Part shown: positions 11,235-22,429 of the stretch, piece after piece
Layout: the number at the start of each line of letters is the position of its first letter
Numbering within the stretch: the stretch's first letter is position 1
Position numbers and translations under genes: made by a program
The notes under the pieces: model-generated
Told to the model about the DNA's origin: nothing
Databases searched by the model: none
What the model saw: the letters and a program-made list of their open reading frames with translations, nothing else
Source: Acanthochromis polyacanthus
Lineage: Eukaryota > Chordata > Actinopteri > Pomacentridae
NCBI RefSeq assembly: GCF_021347895.1
Contig: NC_067127.1
Location: 37,768,916-37,832,915, forward strand
Reading direction: 5' to 3'
Length of the DNA stretch: 64,000 nucleotides

Positions 11235-12870
11235 AGATTTGTCAAGAATTTTATGAATTTTACTGATTTTACAGATTTTATTGATTTTGCTGATTTTATT
11301 GATTTGACATATTTTATTGATTTTATTGATTTACTGATTTTATTGATTTTGCTGATTTTATTGATTTTACTGATTTTATTGATTTGACAGATTTTATTGA
11401 TTTTACGGATTTGACTGATTTTACGGATTTTATTGATTTGACTGATTTTACTGATTTTATTGATTTGACTGATTTTGGTGATTTCATTGATTTGACAGAT
11501 TTATTGATTTAACTGATTTGACTGATTTGACTGATTTTATTGATTTTACTGATTTGACATATTTTATTGATTTTTACCGATTTTATTGATTTAACTGATT
11601 TTATTGACTTGACTGATTTTATTGATTTTACTGATTTTACTGGTTTTACTGGTTTACTGGTTTCATTGATTTGACAGATTTTATTGATTTTATTGATTTA
11701 ACTGATTTTATTGATTTGACATATTTATTGATTTTACTGATTTTATTGATTTTACTGATTTTACTGGTTTTACTGGTTTAATTGATTTTGCTGATTTTAT
11801 TGAATTTGCTGATTTTATTGATTTACTGATTTGACTGATTTTATTGATTTGACTGATTTGACTGATTTTATTGATTTTACTGATTTTACTGATTTGCTGT
11901 AAAATCAGATTTGATTTGACTGATTTGACTGATTTTATTGATTTGACATATTTTTATTGATTTTAATGGTTTTACTGGTTTCATTGATTTGACAGATTTT
12001 ATTGATTTTATTGATTTAACTGATTGTATTGATTTGACATATTTTATTGATTTTGCTGATTTTATTGATTTACTGATTTTACTGGTTTTACTCGTTTCAT
12101 TGATTTTGCTGAATTTATTGATTTGACATATTTTATTGATTTTACTGATTTTACTGGCTTTACTGGTTTCATTGATTTTGCTGATTTTATTGATTTGACT
12201 GATTTTATTGATTTACTGATTTTACTGGTTTTACTCGTTTCATTGATTTTGCTGAATTTATTGATTTGACATATTTTATTGATTTAACTGATTTTACTGA
12301 TTTTAACTCGTTTCATTGATTTTGCTGAATTTATTGATTTAACTGATTTTACAGATTTTATTGATTTAACTGATTTTATTGATTTTACTGATTTTACTGG
12401 TTTTACTCGTTTCATTGATTTTGCTGAATTTAATTGATTTGACATATTTTATTGATTTTACTGATTTTACTGATTTTGCTGATTTTATTGATTTAACTGA
12501 TTTTGCTGATTTTATTGATTTTACTGATTTACTGGTTTTACTCGTTTCATTGATTTTGCTGATTTATTGATTTGACCATATTTTATTGATTTTAATGATT
12601 TTACTGGCTTTACTGGTTTCATTGATTTTGCATGATTTCATTGATTTGACTGATTTTATTGATTTTACTGATTTTACTGATTTTATTGATTTTGCTGATT
12701 TATTGATTTTACTGATTTTACTGGTTTTACTCGTTTCATTGATTTTGCTGAATTTATTGATTTGACATATTTTATTGATTTAAACTGATTTTACTGATTT
12801 TGCTGATTTTATTGATTTTACTGATTTTACTGGTTTATTGATTTAACTGATTTTACTGGTTTCATTGAAT
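11235..12870. repeat. Long minisatellite (gattttattgatttgactgatt type)
   Basis: About 1.6 kb of tandem 9-10 bp half-units, gattttatt, gatttgact and gattttact. Larger recurrent blocks include tactggttttactcgtttcattgat at about 12080, 12220, 12400 and 12730, so multi-unit segments have been copied. No gene is present. Confidence 0.95.
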
Positions 12871-12888
12871 ATTTTCAGACGTTTTGTT

Positions 12889-13300
12889 TGTTACGACCCT
12901 GGCTCACAAGCCGAAACAAAAGAAAGGGGGGAAAGACAACGGCGTAGATTAAATGATTTATTTAAACTATAATTAATCTTTTAAAGCAAATAAACGACAT
13001 CTGTACGTCCTCAGTGTAAATGCAGTGTGGTGGAGGGTAGACTGTAATGCATGTTGGATGTAATCAGCAGGAAAACCTGCATCAGGTGTGTGTGCTGTTG
13101 ATGCAAGAGTGTGTGTGTGTGAAGTCAGTGTAAATGTCTGTCGTGCATGTCGTGTAAGATCAGTAGGATGAAGGCGCTCATGGTGCAATGTACTGTTGGG
13201 TGCGAGTGCAGTGCAAAAATACAACTAAAAAGGAGCGGTGTAGCATGGCGTGCAGAGGATGGAGGGCAGCCGGTCCACTTCACCCAGGAGCCGATGGAGA

Positions 13301-13347
<47 letters not shown>

Positions 13348-13485
13348 GCAGCAGAAGCCAGCTTTTAAAGGGGCCGGGCCGGAAGTGTTGCCGGGTCCCG
13401 AGATCTCCACCAACACCTCCTCCAGTCCACCTTAACACACACAAACATTAGTAGAGGCCAACCAGCACCAGCAGGGGGCGTCACA
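12889..13485 (-). mobile_element. Probable solo LTR (about 597 bp)
   Basis: Read on the minus strand, this block begins TGTGACGCCCC and ends GGGTCGTAACA, the TG...CA ends of a retroviral-type LTR. It has a TTTAAAAG box downstream of a GC-rich stretch (plus 13361-13385). A (GA)n microsatellite lies inside at about 13298-13345. I could not find a matching target duplication on the two sides, so the boundaries are provisional. It is a different family from the Gypsy LTRs at 43 and 58 kb. Overlapping frames here are not genes. Confidence 0.5.
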
Positions 13486-13930
13486 GTAGAAATAACATGA
13501 ACAGAAAGTGAAGAGAATGAACATGTCAGTAAATCTTCATGACAGGATCTGGATTTGATTTGCAGAAGGGAACTTTTAAAATCCATCCCAGTGTCTCTGA
13601 TTGATCTGGATGAATGTGATCATCAGTTATTGATCAGATCTGACAGGTGAGGGATGATTACAGCTAACCAAAGACACTTTACTCTTTCTGGTATTTTGTG
13701 TTTAATTGAAAGTTTAATTGGTTAAAAATGTTGTCATTTAAACCTCAGTTAATATTTATTAGATAGAGTTTATAAATTAAAGTCTGAATTAAACCTCATG
13801 TTTAACAAATAGAACAATATTTCTCTGTAAATGTGTAATAAATCTAGAATGAAGCTCTTTGAAGCTGAATAAACTCATCTTTGTGACAGAAAAGAGCAAA
13901 AAAAATAAAATAAAATAAATACATCTGTTG
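13486..13930. other. Intergenic DNA, no gene seen
   Basis: AT-rich spacer without domain-bearing frames. Confidence 0.5.
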
Positions 13931-13960
13931 TTTGGAGAGTTTCTGATACAAGGAGAAGAA

Positions 13961-13964
<4 letters not shown>

Positions 13965-14006
<42 letters not shown>

Positions 14007-14078
14007 AACAGACACACACACACACACACACACACAGACACACACACACAGTAACACACACACACACACACACACACG
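13965..14078. repeat. (CA)n microsatellite
   Basis: Interrupted dinucleotide (CA)n with caaacaaacag and cagtaacac interruptions. It abuts the left copy of the dispersed inverted repeat. Confidence 0.97.
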
Positions 14079-14345
14079 TTTGTACTTCTATCTTAGTGAG
14101 GACATCCATAGGCGTAATGCATTTCCTAGAGCCTTACTCTAACCTTAACCATCACAACTGATTGCCTAAACTTAATCCTTACCCTAACCCTAACCAAACC
14201 TCTATTCATACCTGTTCTCTAAAAACAAGTCTTCACCCTCAAACATGGCTGTTTCAAAGTGAGGACCGGCCAAAATGTCCCTCACTTTGTAAAAATGTCC
14301 TCACTTTGACAGTTAAATGCAGAAAATGGTACTCACAAGTTCAGT
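14079..14345 (+). repeat. Dispersed fish repeat, left arm of inverted pair
   Basis: About 270 bp that recurs as a close reverse complement at about 15178-15455. It contains gtgaggac phrases, a telomere-like ccctaaccctaacc stretch at about 14184-14198, and the block gtcttcaccctcaaacatgg. The (CA)n tract sits on its outer side, as the (TG)n tract does for the other copy, so the tract probably belongs to the element. Element class is unknown to me. Confidence 0.8.
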
Positions 14346-15174
14346 TCAGTTATTGGTCAGTTATTGATCTGTTATTGATCAGTAATTGATCACTTATTGA
14401 TCAGTTATTGATCAGATCATTAAAGCTGCATGTTGCTGAATATTAAATTAACAGAACACGGCCTGCAGTGTTGATGTTGTTTCTCTTCTATTGATGTTGT
14501 TTCTCTTCTATGTGTTCTATGTCTATGTCTGCATGTTGGAGCCACAGCGCCACCCAGAGGCCACATCCAGCTGCTGCATCACCAATGATTATTTCTTTTT
14601 GAAGCAGCTTCAGAGGCTTCCACTTCAATTTATACACATTAAAGTATTATTTATGAATATTTATGGATTTATTCAGGTTCCATGTTAAGTTTCTTGTTTT
14701 TATTATAAGTATTTTATTAAATTTATTTATTTTATTTTATTAAATCTCCTCTAAAAAAGACCAGAAACACTAAATCTAAACTAAATACAAACTAAATAAG
14801 AACTAAATATAAACCAGGACTACAGGAAGGAAGGAAATAAATTTTAAATAAATGTAGTTTTTATTTTTATGGTTTTAATCAAAGACTAAATCCTGCAGTT
14901 TTATTTAAAATCTCAGACTACAAAATAGAATATGAATAATAAATACTGATATTTAATACTAGAATAACACTGCAAATGTTCTAAATAATGAACACATTTA
15001 ATCATTATAATTATTTAGTCTGCATTTATTTTCTCTGATTAAAGAAACTAAAATCAATTTAAATCCTGCAGAATTTAAAGTGGTTTTAGTTCCTCATTAA
15101 ATTCAACTTCTGTGTTCATTTACATCTTTTTGTTGTAATTTTGCATCTCTTATGCCAGTCATGGTGTGTGTGTG
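14346..15174. other. AT-rich DNA between inverted repeats, no gene seen
   Basis: The spacer holds five or six ttattgatcagt-like short repeats at 14352-14415 and a 27 bp direct repeat (gatgttgtttctcttcta core) at 14472-14510. The rest is AT-rich with ctaaatac phrases. No gene is recognised. Confidence 0.6.
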
Positions 15175-15177
15175 TGT

Positions 15178-15447
15178 TCTTGTACTTGCTACATGGTGAG
15201 GACCATTTTCTGCATTTAACTATCAAAGTGAGGACATTTTTACAAAGTGAGGACATTTTGTCCGGTCCTCACTTTGAAACAGCCATGTTTGAGGGTGAAG
15301 ACTTGTTTTTAGAGAACAGGTATGAATTGAGGTTTGGTTAGGGTTAGGGTAAGGATTAAGTTTAGGCAATCAGTTGTGATAGTTAAGGTTAGGGTAAGGC
15401 TCTAGGAAATGCATTACACCTATGGATGTCCTCACTAAGATAGAAGT

Positions 15448-15455
<8 letters not shown>
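15178..15455 (-). repeat. Dispersed fish repeat, right arm of inverted pair
   Basis: Near-exact reverse complement of 14079-14345, including the ggttagggttagggt telomere-like stretch and the gtgaggacatttt phrases. With the left arm it could form a stem of roughly 270 bp around an 830 bp loop. Confidence 0.8.
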
Positions 15456-15490
<35 letters not shown>

Positions 15491-15513
15491 TGTGTGTGTG
15501 TGTGTGTGTCTGT

Positions 15514-15580
<67 letters not shown>
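15455..15580. repeat. (TG)n microsatellite
   Basis: About 125 bp of (TG)n with a few tctg interruptions. It is the mirror counterpart of the (CA)n tract at 13965-14078. Confidence 0.97.
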
Positions 15581-15581
<1 letters not shown>

Positions 15582-15615
15582 AATTTCATCAGATGAAAAG
15601 TGCTGTACAAAAAAA

Positions 15616-15616
<1 letters not shown>

Positions 15617-15672
<56 letters not shown>
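15617..15672. repeat. (ATTG)n tetranucleotide repeat
   Basis: About 14 perfect copies of attg/gatt. Confidence 0.97.
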
Positions 15673-15909
15673 CCCATTAAACAGGTTCAGTTTTTTCCTG
15701 CTTCTGCTGGTTTTAACCTGATTTTGGTCCCAGTAAAAGCTTTCTTCCTCTGCTGCTCTCAGTGTAAACCATCCGTCTACCTGCAGGTTTTCATTAAAGA
15801 TGAAGAAAAGTTTTTCATCCTCTGTTTTCTCTCAGTTTCAACTTTTTCTTGTCCAGCGGCCTTCAGGCAGAAAATCAATCATTTAGACTTTCAGAGCAAA
15901 GACGAGGAT

Positions 15910-16255
15910 CACTGCAGGTTTAATGGATGAAACCTGAATAAAGTCACACAGAAAACATGGATAGGGATTAAATAAACCGGTTCTGTTAAAGTGAAGAGCC
16001 AAGTTTTATCTTTTTGGACACATTAGAGGTAAACATGTGACACATAAAAACAGAGAGTGGTCCGGAAATCCTGCAAAGAAGCCGGAGGTTCACTGCAAGT
16101 TTAATGGATGAAAACTAAATTAAATCACACAGGAAACATGATGTGAATTAAATAAACGGGTTCCAATGAAGTTAAAGGTCAGGTTTTGTATTTTTGGACT
16201 CAATGGAAGGAAAAAATGGGACAGAAAAAAACAGACATCCTCCGAACGAAACGTC
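15910..16255. repeat. Tandem duplication, about 170 bp unit
   Basis: Two diverged copies in direct orientation. Cactgcaggtttaatggatg at 15910 is matched by cactgcaagtttaatggatg at about 16092. Both continue through a cacacaggaaacatg-like phrase, attaaataaac, and a tttttggac phrase before an ataaaaaacag-like run. No gene is present in the surrounding 15673-16420 stretch. Confidence 0.75.
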
Positions 16256-16420
16256 TTTTCTCCTGAACCCGAGCGGCTGAAGCGTCTCCAGACAATGACT
16301 TTAACTGTTCAGGAAGCAGCTCCTCTAAATGACTTTATGAGGCTGTTCAGTGAAAGTCACGTTTATTCTCCAAATGCAGCCGCTGCGTCTTTATGAGCTG
16401 CACTAAAACAGAGGCAATAA

Positions 16421-16545
16421 AGAGGAAGAGGAGGATGGAGGAGGAAGAGGAGGAGGAAGAGGAAGAGGAGGAGGAGGATGGAGGAGGAAGAGGAGGAGGA
16501 AGAGGAGGATGGAGGAGGAAGAGGAGAGGAAGAGGAGAAGAGGAG

Positions 16546-16579
<34 letters not shown>

Positions 16580-16690
16580 GAGGAAGAGGAGGAAGAGGAG
16601 GAGGAGGAGAAGAGGAGGAGGAGGAGAGGAGGAGGAGGAGGAGGAGGAAGAGGGAGGAGGAAGAGGAGGAAGAGGAGGAAGAGGAGGGAG

Positions 16691-16729
<39 letters not shown>

Positions 16730-16783
16730 AGGAGGAGGAAAGAGGAGGAGGAAGAGGAAGAGGAGGAAGAGGAGGAGGAGGAT

Positions 16784-16816
<33 letters not shown>

Positions 16817-16826
16817 GGAGGAGGAT
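16421..16826. repeat. Polypurine (GGA/GAA)n tract, about 400 bp
   Basis: Almost pure purine on the plus strand, mixing gga, gaa and occasional gat triplets. It is open in many frames on both strands (Glu/Arg/Gly on plus; Ser/Leu/Pro on minus). Such a tract can form triplex DNA, a known property of mirror-symmetric polypurine tracts. Confidence 0.95.
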
Positions 16827-16967
16827 GACTTTGAAAGATCAGAAAATAAGGTGTCTGAAAAACAGACTAAAAACTGACCTGAGATCAGAGATGATTGGTT
16901 CATTAAAACCCTGAGATCAGGAGAATCAAGCTCATCTTAGTTCCACATCTGGTCCAGTCTGACCTCC

Positions 16968-17015
16968 AGTAGAACCAGTAGAACCAGTAGAACCAGTAGA
17001 ACCAGTAGAACCACT
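16968..17015. repeat. 9 bp repeat (agaaccagt)n
   Basis: Five tandem copies of agaaccagt in otherwise unremarkable sequence between 16830 and 17240. Confidence 0.85.
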
Positions 17016-17239
17016 GCAGAATAACTTGTAAATATTTTTTGTTTGGTTTAGTGCAGAAATGTTCACATTTAAGGAATCATCTTTCTACTAAACATCATCA
17101 ACAACCTGAAAGTTCAGTTTCATCATCATTCATCCTCAGTTTATCATTTCCTCATCACAACTTCCAGATCAGAGTGTCTACAAAGGAACACAACATTTAG
17201 TCACCTGGACCTGAACCAGAGGATTTACTGGAGGGTCAG

Positions 17240-17720
17240 AACCACAAAAAAGACAAAAAACAACAACAAAAACAACAAGACAAATTATGACAAAAATGAG
17301 AGAAACGACATGAAACATCGTGTCGTTTGTCTCATTTTGTGTCAAAACAAAAAAGAGACAAAAAAGTTTGATAAAAAAGTTACAAAGCGACAAAAAGAAG
17401 AAAACACATGATCAAAGCGACAAAAGTCAGTGAAAAAAGGACAGAAACAGAAAACAGACAAAAAATTAGACAGAAGAGCTACAAAGCAAAATAAATGGAC
17501 AAACAAGACTAAAAATGACAAAAACGAGACAAATGATACGAAACAAAAGAAAAAAGACACAAATAATTAGACAACAAATAAACAACACAAGCGAGAGAAA
17601 CCAACAAAACGACTAAAAACACAAAATGACAACAATGAGACAAAACAAAAACAAAACAGTCAACAAATCACACAAACCAGAAACGACACAAACGAAGCAC
17701 AAAAGCAGAAATAAAAGGAC
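17240..17720. repeat. Degenerate gacaaaa repeat
   Basis: Loosely tandem phrases such as gacaaaa, gagacaaa and aaacgacaaaa. Read on the opposite strand it resembles the ttttgtcattttgtctca repeat at 59975-60200 and 61410-61570, so the window carries three blocks of one degenerate family. Confidence 0.7.
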
Positions 17721-17960
17721 ACAAAGCTGGTTTCTGATGTTTGCTTCTTCTCGGTTCACTTTGAATCTCTTGTTTCTGCAGATAAAGTTTAAAAAGGATT
17801 CTGATATTTTTATGAAACCAAACAGAGATTATTCAACTCATTAATTTAATTCTATAAAATATCAGAAGATCAGATTTAATAAAACAGCAAAACATCTGCA
17901 ACAACAACACAAAAATAAAGCAAACAAAACACAAACAAACAGGATGACAACTTGAAAGAC

Positions 17961-18011
<51 letters not shown>

Positions 18012-19084
18012 GATTAAAATCACTGAATTCTGACTTAAAGGAGAAAATGCAAACAGCAGATTTACTGTCATGTTGATTCTCTTCAGTTAATAACAATACA
18101 TATTTAATTATTATTACATTTATAATATTATTATATATAGCATAATATTTAAAAAATAATTCTCATTAATTCATTTTATAATATTTACAGTATTGATAAT
18201 GAAATAAATTCTATAAAAACCATCAAAATATAAGAAATAAAACCCCTAAATTACATTTAATAGTTTAACTTTAATAATAATGTGTAATAGTTATATATTT
18301 GTAATGATTATTATATGCTTTTGTAATTATAATTAATTAATAATATGTTAATTATATTAATAATAAAACAGAAATATTTTAAAATAGCTTCAAATAAAAG
18401 ACATAAAATCCTTAAATTATTTTTAATAATTTAATAAATACATGTATAACAATTATCGATTATTATTATTTTAATAATTATATGATTATAATTAATAAAA
18501 ATACATTAACCATATTACTAATAACAAAACAAACATAAATTACACATATAACTGTAATTATAGAATTATAATTAACAATATGTTAATGAATGATAATAAT
18601 AATAATAAACAATTCCATAAAAACATCTTTAAAATAAGACAAATTATTTTTTTTCTGTGCAGCTTCTATTGATCAGATAAAAGAAAGAAATGTTGGAGTT
18701 CAGACATAAAACAAAATAAAACACCTTTCATTTTAATCTGATTGACTGATAATAAAATAAATTTCATTTTAATCTGATTGATTGTAAAAAAGGAAGCCAC
18801 ACTGATTTCCATGGTTTTGTTTTATTTCTATAAAAGCTCCTGGAGGCTAACGTAGCCTGAACTTCTCTCCAAACCTCTGATGGAGACAAAACAACAACAG
18901 GAAGCAGCTCACCACAATAAAAGCACCACGGACACAACAAACAGGACGACAACAACAACAACAACAACAACAACAGGAGACATGCAGATTTATAAAAAGC
19001 TTCTTCAGGTTCAGTCTTTTCAGGGAAACCAGAACAAAAATCATTCCAGAAAACGACAAAACGAGCTGCTGCTCTTCTTTACCG
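17721..19084. other. AT-rich DNA with microsatellites, no gene seen
   Basis: It contains (ATT)n at about 17962-18010 and (CAA)n at about 18944-18976. The long AT-rich part at 18090-18650 has ttaataat and attatatt phrases. No frame has a recognisable domain. Confidence 0.65.
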
Positions 19085-19635
19085 ACTTCATTTATGGATT
19101 AAATCTGTTTCTGTTCATGGATTAAGTCTGTTCCTGTTTATGGATTAAGTCTGTTCCTGTTTATGGATTAAATTTGTTTCTGTTTATGGATTAAGTCTGT
19201 TCCTGTTTATGGATTAAATTTGTTTCTGTTTATGGATTAAGTCTGTTCCTGTTTATGGATTAAGTCTGTTTCTGTTTATGGATTAAATCTGTTCCTGTTT
19301 ATGGATTAAATCTGTTCCTGTTTATGGATTAAATCTGTTTCTGTTTATGGATTAAATCTGTTCCTGTTCATGGATTAAATCTGTTCCTGTTTATGGATTA
19401 AATCTGTTCCTGTTCATAGATTAAATCTGTTCCTGTTTATGGATTAAATCTATTCCTGTTTATGGATTAAATCTGTTCCTGTTCATGGATTAAATCTGTT
19501 CCTGTTCATGGATTAAGTCTGTTTCTATTTATGGATTAAGTCTGTTGATGTTTATGGATTAAATCTGTTCCTGTTTATGGATTAAATCTGTTCCTGTTCA
19601 TGGATTAAATTTGTTTCTATTCATAGATTAAATCT
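19085..19635. repeat. 23 bp minisatellite (tctgttcctgtttatggatt)
   Basis: About 24 tandem copies of a 23 bp unit ending in aaa or aag. Variants are gtttatgg/gttcatgg and gttcctg/gtttctg. Confidence 0.95.
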
Positions 19636-20865
19636 AAATATTCACAGGTTGATTCCAAATCATTCTGAGACGTACAGCTGATTCTAAACCACTAAAAGTC
19701 ATTTACTTTTTATTTTTATCCTTTAAAACGAGGCAGATTTGACCAAAAAATGTCATAAAAATAGAGTTAAAATACAGTAAAAAATAAAATAAAATAAAAA
19801 CTGTAGTGAGGAATGGACGACTAGAATGCAGATTATTTTAATTCATATTAAGGTGTTTTAATTTTTTAAATGTGGATGTTTTTTACAGTTTGTCCTGTTT
19901 TTATGTTTTATGTGTAAATGAACCATTTCTCTGTGAATTCGCTAAATATTATCAGTAATTTAACAAAACAGGGAAATTCTGTGCATTAGCAGCTCTAAAA
20001 CATTTACAATTTTATTTTCAATTAATGGCAAAAATATGTGAAATATTGATGCATTATGGCTGATTTAAATACAGGAAAAATTCTGTAATTTTATGGTTTC
20101 ATTTTACTTTTGTTTAAAATGACTTTAAAACACTTACTCGTTATTCTCAATTTTTGTCTTTATTTTATGCTATTTCTATTGTTGACTTAATGTATAAACG
20201 TACAAATAACGATAATAAAATTAAATTAATAACTGTGAGTTTACTGGAAATGATCCGAAATTTTACGAAACAGGAAATTATTTGGTATTTTCAGTTCTCA
20301 ATGTTGTCACTTTTTCTTAGGTTAATGTCAAATCCATGTAAAATATTGATTTTTTCCTGATTTAAATACAAGAAAAATGGTGGAACATCATGTTAGACTT
20401 TGCATTTGTGGGAAAAAAATATAGAGATAGATGTTTGATGTGGAGTTATTCCCACTACTGTATTTTAATAAATTTTTACTTTTGACTTAATTTATGAATG
20501 TAAAGAATTAGATCTGTAAATGTATTAGATATTAATTAAACAAAGCAGGGAAATTCTGTAAATTACCAATTTAAAGGATTTGTTTTAACCATTTTCAGCT
20601 CCTAGTGTTCCTTTTCCTCCAATTAATGACAAATCTATGCAAAATAAGTGTTTTTGATTATTTAAATACAGGATAAGGTGTTTTAATATTGTATTTGCTA
20701 AAAAATATTTTTAACGGGGTGTTATTCTCAGGTTTGGTCTGAATTTTTAGAATTGGAAAAAAATCTGTAAATTTACTGAATATTGATATTAAAACAGGGA
20801 GAATCTGTAAATTGATGTTTAAAACATTTAAAATGTTCATTTAGGATCAAACAGAGCTCAGACAG
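19636..20865. repeat. AT-rich, ~290-300 bp degenerate tandem repeat
   Basis: The phrase gatttaaatacaggaaaaat recurs at about 20061, 20359 and 20656. Each copy is preceded by ttaatgncaaatcatgnaaaatatt and followed after a gap by tctgtaaattta-like phrases. That gives about three to four diverged copies of a ~295 bp unit. No gene is seen. Confidence 0.6.
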
Positions 20866-20869
20866 TTTT

Positions 20870-21302
20870 CTGTCCTATTCTGGATCTAAAGATTGAAAAT
20901 GTGGGGAAAAATCATTTCATAGTCAAAATTTCTACATTTTCAACATTTTTGAGCAAATCTTTAAACATTTTTTGATGGAAATAAAAAGAAATGTTAAAAA
21001 ATGTTTCTTTAAGAACATTCACAGAAAAATCAACCAAGATCCAACAAATTTCTCTGGACTTTGGTTGATTTTTATGTGAATGTTCTTAAAGAAAACATTA
21101 AAATATTTACAATTTTAAATGTTTTTTATTTTTATTTGTTGCAAAATTTGGGCTTCTTTTTTAAATAAAATTTTTAAGTGAAACTTTAATTTTTTGGGGG
21201 AATTTTCTTCCTGAAGATTTTGCAAATTTGATCAATTTGATGGAATTTCTTTGTTGATGAGAAAAATTCTTTTGGTGCCCTCAAACGAGGACAGGAGGAG
21301 GG
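20870..21302 (-). mobile_element. TTAA-flanked hairpin MITE, copy 1
   Basis: It ends at 21302 in gaggacaggaggaggg followed by TTAA (21303-21306), the reverse complement of the terminus that starts copy 2. It contains an internal hairpin at about 20998-21105: ctttaagaacattcac and its reverse complement gtgaatgttcttaaag flank aaaatcaaccaagatcc. A TTAA target and CCCT terminus are the hallmarks of piggyBac-like elements, which is my inference for the class. The left end is not resolved. Small copies of this type do not encode a transposase. Confidence 0.6.
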
Positions 21303-21410
21303 TTAAACTTTTCTGTTTGGCTCATTTTCAGGAAAATATTTTGGTGATAAATGATAAAAAAAATGTTTTATTTTACATCTAAATGTTCATCTCACAGCGT
21401 AGAGGTTTAA

Positions 21411-21910
21411 CCCTCCTGTTGTCCTCATTTACCAAAAATATTGTCCTTTTGTCTGAAAAGAAATGTAAAAATTCAGCAAAAAAAATCCCCCAAATTTATC
21501 AAAGTTTGCAAAATCTTTAGGAAGAAAATTCCACAAAATCCATAGAAGATGGTTTAAAAAAAAAACAAATTAGGCAAGAAATAAAAAGTAAAAAAAATAC
21601 AAAAATAATAAATGTAAATATTTTCAAAAAATGAATAAAAATCTTCCAAAAGATCCTAAAACTATCTACAGTGATTTCATGTGATCTGCCAAAATCCAGA
21701 GAAATTTGTTGGAGTTTGGTTGATTTTCATGTGAATGTTCTTAAAGAAACATTTCTTTCTTTTCCACCAAAAAAATGTTCAAAATTTTCCAAAAAGTGAT
21801 AAAAATGTGGAAGTGTTCACTGTGAAAACCTTTTTTTTGTTTTTGTTTTTTTACACATTTTCAAACTTTAAAATGGAACAATTTGACCCACAGGACGACA
21901 CGACGGTTCA
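21411..21910 (+). mobile_element. TTAA-flanked hairpin MITE, copy 2
   Basis: It starts CCCTCCTGTTGTCCTCATTT immediately after TTAA (21407-21410). It carries the family's body phrases (aattcagcaaaaaaaatccc, aaagtttgcaaaatc) and half of the hairpin (tttggttgattttcatgtgaatgttcttaaag at 21715-21750). It decays near gacccacaggacgacac at about 21883-21900, where the second terminus should be. It lies downstream of the Hox stop codon and could be part of its 3' untranslated region. Confidence 0.6.
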
Positions 21911-22113
21911 GCTTTTCTGTTTTCTCATTTTCAGGAGAATGTTTCAGTGCTAAATGATAAAAAACAGGTTCATCTGTTCTGTTTGTTCATTTTCTCCTGA
22001 AAATATTTCAGTGCTAAACGATAAAACCAGCAGATGTGCTTTGAGTGGAGCTGATTCTGGACCCAGCGTGACGTCACACCTCTGGCCGTGACATCACTTC
22101 CTGCCCCTGGCTG

Positions 22114-22358
22114 CTACTGGTGGACGGTCCTCCTCTCCCGGATCATGAGCTTCTTCATCTTCATGCGGCGGTTCTGGAACCAGATCTTGACCTGCCTCTC
22201 TGTGAGCTGCAGCAGCCCGGCCACCTCCAGCCTCCGGTCCCGGCTCAGGTACATGTTGAACAGGAACTCCTTCTCCAGCTCCAGGGTCTGCTGCTTGGTG
22301 TAGGGGCAGCGCTTCTTCCTGCCCGAGCGGGCCTGGATCCACCCCGCAGAGGGGTTAC
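22114..22358 (-). CDS. hoxd9b: Hox group 9 gene, exon 2 (homeodomain), probably hoxd9b
   Basis: Homeodomain transcription factor that binds DNA in the nucleus and patterns the posterior body axis, as known for group 9 Hox proteins. The exon reads on the minus strand from 22358, after a cccccacag acceptor, to the TAG at 22116-22114. It encodes [12 protein letters not shown], then the 60-residue homeodomain [11 protein letters not shown]...[11 protein letters not shown], and a short tail RERRTVHQ. The Trp of the PBX-contact motif is kept (ANW in most group 9 proteins reads AGW here). R5, I47, Q50, N51 and R53 of the homeodomain are intact. Several positions differ from the usual group 9 sequence: Y11 to Q, T27 to S, Y32 to L, R36 to G and N39 to Q. 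The exon joins exon 1 (phase 1) for 270 codons in total. Group 9 is firm; the HoxDb assignment is inference from isolation and divergence. Confidence 0.93.
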
Positions 22359-22429
22359 CTGTGGGGGGCAGCAGAGAGAGGGAGTTAGGTCAAATATCAG
22401 CAGGGGGGGGTAATAACTAGTAGAATATC

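Noticed and set aside
14170..14200. Interstitial telomere or chromosome fusion point
   Set aside because: Only a few ccctaa-like units are present, and they recur inside a dispersed repeat copy at 15.3 kb, so they belong to that element.
16393..16914. Glu/Arg/Gly-rich and Ser/Leu-rich proteins
   Set aside because: All are readings of the polypurine tract; six or more frames are open simultaneously.
22088..22413. Open frames on both strands overlapping the homeobox exon
   Set aside because: They are out of phase with the homeodomain; the GC-rich exon leaves other frames open by chance.
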